From NCBI GenBank assembly GCA_023409995.1, contig JAEYQN010000139.1, positions 1 through 11,848 on the forward strand: DNA of 11,848 nucleotides. Reading direction: 5' to 3'. Below, piece by piece: positions 6,242 through 11,848 of this stretch; positions within the stretch are counted from its first letter, which is position 1; the number at the start of each line of letters is the position of its first letter. Both the position numbers and the translations under genes were made by a program. Source of the stretch: Cyanobacteria bacterium OH_CBB_238 (GTDB taxonomy: Bacteria > Cyanobacteriota > Vampirovibrionia > Gastranaerophilales > Gastranaerophilaceae). The notes under the pieces were generated by a model. That model was given only the letters and a program-made list of their open reading frames with translations. It was not told the DNA's origin and ran no database searches.

Positions 6242-7666
6242 ATGTATAATCCAAAATCCATAAAAGCAGAAGAATTTATTTGTCATGAAGAAGTTTTAAA
6301 TACTCTAACTTATGCAGATGAAAATAAAAATAATATTGATTTAATAGATAAAATTTTAGAAAAAGCAAAAGCTGGAATGGGTTTGACTCATAATGAGGCG
6401 GCTGTTCTTTTAGATTGTCAAATAAAAGAAAAAAATGAAGAAATTTTTAATCTTGCAGAAAAAATAAAGCAAGATTATTATGGCAACAGAATTGTATTGT
6501 TTGCGCCTTTATATCTCTCCAATTATTGTATTAATGGATGTGTATATTGTCCTTATCATGCAAAAAATAAGAATATACCAAGAAAAAAAATGACTCAAGA
6601 AGAGATAAAAAATGAAGTTATTGCTTTGCAGGACATGGGGCATAAAAGATTGGCTCTTGAAGCAGGTGAAGATCCAGTAAATAATCCAATAGAGTATATA
6701 TTAGAGTCTATTAAGACTATTTATAGTATAAAGCACAAGAATGGTGCAATTAGAAGAGTAAATGTAAATATTGCTGCAACCACAGTAGAAAATTATAAAA
6801 AATTGAAAGATATAGGCATTGGTACTTATGTTTTATTTCAAGAAACATATAATAAAGAAAGCTATGAAAAGTTGCACCCAACTGGTCCAAAGCATGATTA
6901 TAAATATCATACTGAAGCTATTGATAGAGCCATGCAAGCCGGCATTGATGATGTGAGTTTGGGCGTTCTATTCGGTTTAGAGTCTTATAGGTATGAATTT
7001 ACATCTTTACTTATGCATGCGGAACATTTAGAAGCAACGTATGGTGTCGGACCTCATGCTATAAGTGTTCCAAGAATTAAAAAAGCAAATGACATAGACC
7101 CTAGTTCTTTCGATAATGGAATAGATGATGATGTATTTGCCAAAATTGTAGCTTGCATAAGAATAGCTGTTCCATATTCAGGTATGATTGTTTCAACACG
7201 AGAAAGTGCTAAATGTAGAGAAAGACTACTTCATCTTGGGGTTTCGCAGATGAGTGGGGGCTCAAAAACAAGTGTTGGTGGTTATGACAATAATTGTGAA
7301 GATGAGGTGGTTGAGGATTCTGCACAATTCGAAATTTCTGATAAAAGATCACTTGATGAGATTGTAAAATGGCTGATGCAGCTTGGCTATTTGCCAAGTT
7401 TTTGTACTTCTTGCTATAGCAAAGGTAGAACCGGAGATGATTTTATGAAAATATGCAAAGAAAAGCAGATTCATAATTTTTGTCACCCTAATGCATTGTT
7501 GACGTTAAAAGAATATCTTGAGGATTATGCTTCGATTGAAACAAAATTGATTGGTGAAAAATTGCTAAAGGAAGAATTAAAAACACTTGATAACTTAAAA
7601 ATAAAAGAAACTGTTGATATAAATTTAGGAAAAATCATCGAAGGTAAAAGAGATTTGATGTTTTAG
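6242..7666 (+). CDS. hydG: [FeFe]-hydrogenase maturase HydG, radical SAM tyrosine lyase
   Basis: HydG cleaves tyrosine to p-cresol, CO and cyanide and loads these on iron to make the Fe(CO)(CN) precursor of the [FeFe]-hydrogenase H-cluster. The 474-residue length is typical. The radical SAM cluster motif CX3CX2C is C96, C100 and C103 (YCINGCVYC). The C-terminal domain carries the HydG hallmark CX2CX22C at C388, C391 and C414, which binds the second cluster with the labile iron. That second motif separates HydG from the related ThiH. The start is the first ATG after an in-frame TAA at 6239-6241; the ribosome binding site is poor (GAAAG about nine bases upstream). The gene lies 140 bases after the pilin-like gene. 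HydE, HydF and the hydrogenase are absent from the window and must lie elsewhere if the pathway works. Confidence 0.95.
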   Translation: MYNPKSIKAEEFICHEEVLNTLTYADENKNNIDLIDKILEKAKAGMGLTHNEAAVLLDCQIKEKNEEIFNLAEKIKQDYYGNRIVLFAPLYLSNYCINGCVYCPYHAKNKNIPRKKMTQEEIKNEVIALQDMGHKRLALEAGEDPVNNPIEYILESIKTIYSIKHKNGAIRRVNVNIAATTVENYKKLKDIGIGTYVLFQETYNKESYEKLHPTGPKHDYKYHTEAIDRAMQAGIDDVSLGVLFGLESYRYEFTSLLMHAEHLEATYGVGPHAISVPRIKKANDIDPSSFDNGIDDDVFAKIVACIRIAVPYSGMIVSTRESAKCRERLLHLGVSQMSGGSKTSVGGYDNNCEDEVVEDSAQFEISDKRSLDEIVKWLMQLGYLPSFCTSCYSKGRTGDDFMKICKEKQIHNFCHPNALLTLKEYLEDYASIETKLIGEKLLKEELKTLDNLKIKETVDINLGKIIEGKRDLMF

Positions 7667-7712
7667 CAATAATTTATTTTTAGCAAAATTAGTCAAAGTG
7701 GCAAAAAAAATC

Positions 7713-7741
7713 TTGTTTAGGTTTTATATGACTGGTATTAG
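7713..7741 (+). promoter_or_regulatory. Candidate extended -10 promoter for the small gene
   Basis: TTGTTT (7713-7718), a 17-base spacer ending in TGG, and TATTAG (7736-7741) form a fair promoter with an extended -10 (TGn). The predicted start near 7748 leaves a 16-base leader that just contains the ribosome binding site. If used, it rules out the longer in-frame start at 7698. Confidence 0.35.
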
Positions 7742-7763
7742 AAATAAGGTTAGGAGAGAGATA

Positions 7764-7973
7764 ATGATTATACCAAAAAGAATTGTGTTTATTGATCCAA
7801 AACAAACCAATGTCTTAAAAGGCATAACTCCAGCGGTTGTTAAACAGGCTAGTAAAAACGAACAGGCTTCGTTGGATTTTTTCCAAAAGTCACAGGTTTC
7901 AAATAGTGTTCCTACTGTATTTAATAGAGAAACAAAAAGGTTATTTGATAAATTGCATAAAGTGGGCAAATAG
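7764..7973 (+). CDS. Small 69-residue basic hypothetical protein
   Basis: I do not recognise this protein. The frame is open from an ATG at 7698, but AGGAG (7752-7756), seven bases before the ATG at 7764, argues for the shorter product, which begins MIIPKRIVFIDPKQTN. It is soluble and lysine-rich, with no signal peptide, membrane helix or cysteine. The first ten residues look like a beta strand, and the later part (about residues 25-69) looks helical and polar. It follows hydG by about 100 bases in the same direction and is closed by a strong terminator. The good ribosome binding site and the terminator directly after it are the main evidence that it is real. The opposite-strand frame is its shadow. 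Confidence 0.6.
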   Translation: MIIPKRIVFIDPKQTNVLKGITPAVVKQASKNEQASLDFFQKSQVSNSVPTVFNRETKRLFDKLHKVGK

Positions 7974-7994
7974 TCATATATAGATAATTTTATG

Positions 7995-8034
7995 GCACTG
8001 TAAAACTATAAAAGTTTACAGTGCTATTATTTTA
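7995..8034. terminator. Bidirectional intrinsic terminator between converging genes
   Basis: GCACTGTAAAACT pairs with AGTTTACAGTGC (7995-8024) in a 12-bp stem with one bulged A and a five-base loop. It is followed on the plus strand by TATTATTTT and, read on the minus strand, by CATAAAATT. It sits 21 bases after the small gene and 16 bases beyond the end of the minus-strand gene at 8041, the usual place for a shared terminator. Confidence 0.8.
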
Positions 8035-8040
8035 AGTGGG

Positions 8041-9336
8041 TTAATCGAAAAAGATTCTATTCTCTCGTTTAACTTTAAGAATTGCATCCAGGTCTAATTT
8101 ACCACCTGCTAGAAATGTGTATCCACCTATTGATTTTAATGATCCAAGTTTTGTGACTTGAGTTCCATCAAAATTTGCATCGCCAGTGATAACTGATATG
8201 TGTTTGAACATATCATTCTCATTTATTCCAAGGTCTTTAAATGTATATTCTTTATGAGGTTTACAGAAATGAGAAATTTCAAGAGTTCCATCATCTAAAG
8301 TTGTTGATTTTATGCCGGCAAGCTTTAATATATTTATATAATTTTTATTTTTTATATCTTCCTGTATCAGATCTTTTGAAAAATCAACCAGAGCTTGTCT
8401 ATGCTCTAATTCTTCAATTTCTGCGCCAGATGGGTCTAATTTGTTCTTAGCCAATAGATATTTCAGTGGATTTAGATAGGTAAGTCCGATTTTTGAATTA
8501 TGATTTCTATCTCTTATCTCTTTTATGTCTTTATTTTCTAATCTTACAGATAATTCTGGAGCATTATTTTCAATATAAATATAGAAATCACCTTTTTTTA
8601 GGTATTCATTAGCAAAATAGCCTCTAGTACACCAACGTTCTGAACTAAGAATATTAAGGTCTTTTATGTTTTTTTGAAAATTTTCAGGATCATTCGATTC
8701 TGAAGGAATTCTGACCCAGAAGTGAGTTCGTGAACCAGAGCCATCTCCAAATTTTTCAACATCATTAAGAGTTTGATGTTTTAGTATTTCTACATACATT
8801 TTTTTTATATTAATATTTTCTTTAGGATGCGCAGAAATCTTTTTTTCCAAGCACTCTATAGTCGTTTCAATAGCCTTTTTATCAAATAAAGGCGGGAAGT
8901 TTCTTGTATCAGGATATAGATCTCTAGTAAAAGCATCAGCTATAACTAAAGCTAACTCAGGTTGTTTAGTTATCTTTTTATCAGTTTTAAAAAATGTTTT
9001 CCATTCTTCAAGGCGACTAAATCTTTCCTGAGTGTCCATTGTATCCATACATTCATATTGTTCAATATTTAAAGTATTTTCCAGCTTATCTTCAACCCAC
9101 TTTGTCATATCTTCACTTGAGTTAAATTTTTCAAGTGGAGCTTTGAAATAATTAGCACAATATAGCTGCTGCGGAGCTAATTTTGTTTTTTTTATTGCTC
9201 CAAAAGAGACGGTGTCGGCATTTAGGTTATATTTATACGACAGACTTGATGGTATACTCATTCCATTTTTATGCCTATGTAAACGAGAATAACTATCGTT
9301 TTGTATTGTTGATGAGCTTTGAGAAATAATGTTCAT
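8041..9336 (-). CDS. 431-residue hypothetical protein with W-C-T / G-D-F-Y-I block and LRR-like tail
   Basis: I cannot name this family. There is no signal peptide or membrane helix. The first 40 residues are Ser/Asn-rich and lead to DTVSFGAIKK (41-50), a motif type I associate with hypothetical proteins of Gastranaerophilales. Residues 70-195 are mostly helical. The central part looks like a compact domain: THFWVRIPS (204-212), then ERWCTRGYFANEYLKKGDFY (233-252), then SVRLEN (263-268) and IKEIRDRNHN (271-280). This spacing resembles uncharacterised proteins with a W-C-T...A..YL..G.FYI...R...EIR..N pattern. The tail has the rhythm of an atypical leucine-rich or IGG repeat: ITGDANFDGTQVTKLGSLKS (383-402), then IGGYTFLAGGKLDLDAI (403-419). 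The start has only a poor ribosome binding site. Its own promoter is likely (9427-9456). An effector or a phage-derived role is possible but not shown. Confidence 0.8.
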   Translation of the reverse strand: MNIISQSSSTIQNDSYSRLHRHKNGMSIPSSLSYKYNLNADTVSFGAIKKTKLAPQQLYCANYFKAPLEKFNSSEDMTKWVEDKLENTLNIEQYECMDTMDTQERFSRLEEWKTFFKTDKKITKQPELALVIADAFTRDLYPDTRNFPPLFDKKAIETTIECLEKKISAHPKENINIKKMYVEILKHQTLNDVEKFGDGSGSRTHFWVRIPSESNDPENFQKNIKDLNILSSERWCTRGYFANEYLKKGDFYIYIENNAPELSVRLENKDIKEIRDRNHNSKIGLTYLNPLKYLLAKNKLDPSGAEIEELEHRQALVDFSKDLIQEDIKNKNYINILKLAGIKSTTLDDGTLEISHFCKPHKEYTFKDLGINENDMFKHISVITGDANFDGTQVTKLGSLKSIGGYTFLAGGKLDLDAILKVKRENRIFFD

Positions 9337-9426
9337 ATTTGCTTAAAGAATAAACATCCTCGGAATTGCTTATGAATGTAAAAATATTAATAAAAATTAA
9401 GGTTTTTATTTCTTTTCTGACAGTAC

Positions 9427-9456
9427 AATAAATAGGTTTAAGCAGTTATTTGTCAA
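9427..9456 (-). promoter_or_regulatory. Candidate promoter for the 431-residue gene
   Basis: Read on the minus strand, a perfect TTGACA (9456-9451) is followed after 18 bases by TTTATT (9432-9427). The predicted start near 9420 gives a leader of about 85 bases. The -35 is strong and the -10 weak. In the leader, GAGG precedes a tiny ATG frame of four codons that stops just before the real start, which may affect translation. Confidence 0.45.
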
Positions 9457-9533
9457 CTCTTGAATTTTATCTCTTCCTTTTTAATGTGAAAGAAATAATG
9501 ACTGATTATTTGATTATCGTATGAAGAGTATAT

Positions 9534-10469
9534 CTAAAGTGAAGTGACTAAATTTATGCATTTTTCTAATAATACTGTATCTTTTCCATCATATGTCAGT
9601 TGGTTAAGATTTTTGCCGGCAAAGACAATATTTATTAAGTCCATATTTAAAAAATTTTCTACAATTCCAAGCGAATCATCATATTCATAAAAGATTTTGG
9701 TTATTTGTACTAATAGTTCATTAGTAAATGCAATAGAGAATTTTTGATTGTTATCTGGGTAAATTACTGTTAAATTTGACTTAGATATTCCTGCTAAAAT
9801 ATCTGAAAAACCTGAACGAAATGATATTGAATGACAGCAAAGCTTTGCAAACTCTATAGTTTGATCGATTGGAAGAAATACTTTTTTATATTTGTAAAAG
9901 CCATCTTCTGCATTAAATACTACATTATACCCCTTTTCTATTAGTATATTCGCTAGCTTTGCCCAGAAGCTTTCAGGAATAGCCGTCCAGTTACACGAAT
10001 TTGCTTTTGTTGATAAAAATACAGTTTTATCATTTAAGTTTAGTTCATTAAATATTTTATTTGCATCTTCTTTTGCTTTGTTAGATGGTTTTGGTTTACT
10101 ATAGATGGCATTTTTACTTTGTAATCTCATTAGCATCTTAGTTCTGTCAATCATATTTTTAGACAGAATCTCAGTGTCTTTATAAAGGTTTATATCTATA
10201 AACTTGTTATTTAGAAGAGGATCTTGTAGCTGAGTTTTCTCTTCTTCTGAAACCACAAGAGTTACGTCTATATCTTCAAATGTATCTAATAAATTTTTTT
10301 TAGAGTTAGAAGATGTTATAAACATAACTTTGCCATCATAGTGTTCTTTAAATGAATGTACCAGACTTGCTGCTACGTAGGCTTCACCAAGACCACCTAC
10401 AGGCTCAAATATATAATAATTTTGGTATTGATCTATTTTTGCATCTAATATATTTTTTAATTCTGTCAT
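9534..10469 (-). CDS. Putative GT-B-fold glycosyltransferase-like protein
   Basis: The frame is open from a GTG at 10487, but I choose the ATG at 10469 (311 residues) because GAG lies six bases upstream, while the GTG has no ribosome binding site. The N-terminus, YYIFEPVGGLGEAYVAASLV, looks like the first strand, glycine loop and helix of a Rossmann-like domain. The second half has TVFLSTKANSCNWTAIP, NVVFNAEDG and then FRSGFSDILAGISKSNLTVI (217-236). The last block is like the donor-side segment of GT9 and other GT-B enzymes that act on surface sugars. No catalytic residue can be assigned with confidence. There is no signal peptide or membrane span, so it should be cytoplasmic. It is divergent from the DEAD-box gene and separated by 197 bases from the next minus-strand gene. 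A sugar-binding non-enzyme remains possible. Confidence 0.65.
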   Translation of the reverse strand: MTELKNILDAKIDQYQNYYIFEPVGGLGEAYVAASLVHSFKEHYDGKVMFITSSNSKKNLLDTFEDIDVTLVVSEEEKTQLQDPLLNNKFIDINLYKDTEILSKNMIDRTKMLMRLQSKNAIYSKPKPSNKAKEDANKIFNELNLNDKTVFLSTKANSCNWTAIPESFWAKLANILIEKGYNVVFNAEDGFYKYKKVFLPIDQTIEFAKLCCHSISFRSGFSDILAGISKSNLTVIYPDNNQKFSIAFTNELLVQITKIFYEYDDSLGIVENFLNMDLINIVFAGKNLNQLTYDGKDTVLLEKCINLVTSL

Positions 10470-10631
10470 TTTTATCTCAAAACTCACTATTACAAATAAT
10501 AAAATAAGTTATATTGAAAAAAAAAACCACATCTTTTAGAATGAATTGATTTGAAAAACATTTGTAACATTAATTTCGTTGTCAAAAAATTGCCACTCTG
10601 TTTGTGTTAATCTGATTGTACAGCCATTGTC

Positions 10632-10637
10632 TATAAT
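10632..10637 (+). promoter_or_regulatory. Candidate -10 element of the DEAD-box gene
   Basis: A perfect TATAAT lies 93 bases before the helicase start. No good -35 sits at 16-18 bases (TTAATC is at 19), so the evidence is the -10 and its position alone. The predicted start near 10644 gives a leader of about 87 bases. Confidence 0.35.
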
Positions 10638-10646
10638 GTAATTTTA

Positions 10647-10681
10647 AATGCTCATTTACATTCTAGTTTTTAAAGAGCATT
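10647..10681 (+). other. Leader hairpin of the DEAD-box gene, with an overlapping alternative stem
   Basis: AATGCTC (10647-10653) pairs perfectly with GAGCATT (10675-10681) across 21 bases. A second stem, AATGTAA (10635-10641) with TTACATT (10656-10662), interlocks with it in pseudoknot order, but its 5' arm overlaps the predicted -10. So in RNA only the first stem is likely unless transcription starts further upstream. Confidence 0.35.
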
Positions 10682-10730
10682 GCAAGTAGAACAAGTGAAA
10701 AAACACTTTAGTCGAGAAAGAAAGAACATT

Positions 10731-11848
10731 ATGACAACATTAGAACTATTACCTTCGTCAACCGAAGCTTTTCAGGCACTGAATTTATCTGAGCCTATGT
10801 TAAAAGCTTTAGAAGATATGAATTTTCAAAAACCATCTTCCATTCAATCTGAAGCAATCCCTCAAATTATTATGGGGAATGATATTCTGGCAAAAGCTCC
10901 AACAGGTAGCGGTAAAACTGCTGCATTTGCTATTCCCATAATTGAAAGGCTGGACTTAAATCAAGATAATAAAAACGTTCAAGCATTGGTTTTGTGCCCA
11001 ACAAGAGAGCTTGCGATTCAAGTTCATAAAGAATTTGAAAAACTTTGCAAATATATGGATATGGTATCAGTTGTTTCTTTATATGGGGGGCAACAGATAG
11101 ACAGACAATTAAACGCATTAAAACGCAATCCACAAATTATTGTTGCAACACCAGGTAGATTGATGGACCATTTAAGAAGGGGTTCAGTTAATTTAGACCG
11201 CATAAGTATGGTTGTTCTAGATGAAGCTGATGAAATGCTTGATATGGGATTTAGAGAAGATATTTCAGTTATTCTCGAAACAACATCTGAAAATAGGCAA
11301 ACGATAATGTTCTCTGCAACAATGGCTAAAGATATAATTGAGCTTACGAAAAAATTCCAAAAGTATCCAAATATTGTAGACGTTACGGATAACCTACAAA
11401 ATACTCCAAATATAGAACAATATTATCTTGAAGTTGTAGAAAAAGATAAATTAGAGTTACTTATACGACTACTTGATTTGAATAAAATAAAGTTAGGATT
11501 AGTATTTTGTAATACAAAAACATCCGTTGATAAAGTTGTTGAGAATCTTAAACTTAGAGGATACAGAGCAGATTCAATCCATGGTGATTTGAATCAAACT
11601 CAACGTGAAAAAGTAATGAACGGATTTAGAAAAGGTAGTGTAGAGATCCTTGTGGCAACTGATGTAGCAGGAAGAGGAGTTGACGTTAAAGATATAGAGG
11701 CTGTATTTAACTACGACTTACCTAGAGATGATGAAGATTATGTCCATAGAATTGGAAGAACAGCAAGAGCTGGTCAATCTGGTGTTGCCTATTCGTTTGT
11801 CTCTAAAAGACAAGTCCAAAATATCATAAAAATCGAAAGAGCAAATGG
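10731..11848 (+). CDS. DEAD-box ATP-dependent RNA helicase (C-terminus outside window)
   Basis: This gives the first 372 codons of an RNA helicase that unwinds or remodels RNA with ATP, as in ribosome assembly, RNA decay or cold adaptation. All core motifs are present and intact: a Q-motif region (F14, Q39), motif I APTGSGKT (56-63), Ia PTRELA (90-95), TPGR (140-143), motif II DEAD (164-167), motif III SAT (195-197), motif IV LVFCNT (257-262), motif V ATDVAGRGVD (309-318) and motif VI HRIGRTARAG (339-348). The second RecA domain is nearly complete at the edge. The C-terminal extension that would separate CsdA/DeaD-, RhlE- and CshA-like members is not visible, so I give no symbol. The ribosome binding site is only purine-rich (GAGAAAGAAAG). 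The gene has its own leader of about 90 bases and is divergent from the glycosyltransferase-like gene. Confidence 0.96.
   Translation, partial: MTTLELLPSSTEAFQALNLSEPMLKALEDMNFQKPSSIQSEAIPQIIMGNDILAKAPTGSGKTAAFAIPIIERLDLNQDNKNVQALVLCPTRELAIQVHKEFEKLCKYMDMVSVVSLYGGQQIDRQLNALKRNPQIIVATPGRLMDHLRRGSVNLDRISMVVLDEADEMLDMGFREDISVILETTSENRQTIMFSATMAKDIIELTKKFQKYPNIVDVTDNLQNTPNIEQYYLEVVEKDKLELLIRLLDLNKIKLGLVFCNTKTSVDKVVENLKLRGYRADSIHGDLNQTQREKVMNGFRKGSVEILVATDVAGRGVDVKDIEAVFNYDLPRDDEDYVHRIGRTARAGQSGVAYSFVSKRQVQNIIKIERAN

Noticed and set aside
7698..7763. 22-residue longer N-terminus for the small protein
   Set aside because: The ATG at 7698 lacks a ribosome binding site, whereas AGGAG sits correctly for 7764 and a promoter candidate lies between the two starts.
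7724..7969. Minus-strand frame of 81 codons with hydrophobic ends
   Set aside because: It is the antisense shadow of the small plus-strand gene and has no ribosome binding site of its own.
9493..9511. AAATAAT/ATTATTT stem as a terminator of the glycosyltransferase-like gene
   Set aside because: The stem is made only of A-T pairs and the following T-run is broken, so it is too weak to call.
10557..10585. TTGACA on the minus strand (10585-10580) as promoter of the glycosyltransferase-like gene
   Set aside because: No acceptable -10 lies at 16-18 bases (AATGTT at 17), so the promoter of that gene remains unassigned.
10930..11133. Minus-strand frame of 67 codons inside the helicase gene
   Set aside because: It is antisense to conserved DEAD-box motifs and has no independent support.

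Overview
The window is a low-GC stretch, most likely from an anaerobic, gut-type non-photosynthetic relative of cyanobacteria (Vampirovibrionia / Gastranaerophilales). The support is indirect. A pseudopilin has the AFTLAEVLVTL / AAMTIP type of N-terminus and disulfide-rich body that I associate with that group. A hypothetical protein carries a DTVSFGA-type N-terminal motif. The metabolic genes belong to an anaerobe: an oxygen-sensitive class III ribonucleotide reductase and an [FeFe]-hydrogenase maturase. The assignment is an inference from style and gene content, not from a marker gene.

Layout. Positions 2124-1 (minus) hold the first 708 codons of a secreted repeat protein that runs off the left edge. 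After a signal peptide and an unrepeated N-terminal part come 21 complete GGAI...FxxN repeats, the motif pair known from chlamydial polymorphic membrane proteins. The 507-bp gap 2131-2637 separates it from a divergent block. That gap holds two candidate promoters, an AT-rich dyad, a cobalamin-type riboswitch and a possible ribosome-binding-site switch. Positions 2638-6101 (plus) are nrdD, nrdG and a type IV pilin-like gene, packed tightly enough to be one transcript. hydG follows (6242-7666), then a 69-residue protein with a good ribosome binding site (7764-7973). A strong hairpin at 7995-8024 closes this block and also serves the converging minus-strand gene. Positions 9336-8041 (minus) encode an unrecognised 431-residue protein, and 10469-9534 (minus) a putative GT-B-fold glycosyltransferase-like protein. 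Divergent from it, a DEAD-box RNA helicase starts at 10731 and runs off the right edge.

How the parts fit. NrdD and its activase NrdG make deoxyribonucleotides without oxygen and without B12. A B12-sensing leader in front of them suggests that the cell also has a B12-dependent class II reductase elsewhere and switches class III down when cobalamin is plentiful. HydG makes the Fe(CO)(CN) building block of the [FeFe]-hydrogenase H-cluster, so it points to H2 metabolism, but its partners HydE and HydF and the hydrogenase are not in the window. The pilin-like protein and the repeat protein are surface or secreted products. I found no mobile element, CRISPR array, tRNA or rRNA.

The items most worth a second look are the riboswitch and its odd promoter geometry, the alternating two-coil organisation of the GGAI repeat protein, and the 431-residue protein with a conserved-looking W-C-T / G-D-F-Y-I block and an LRR-like tail.
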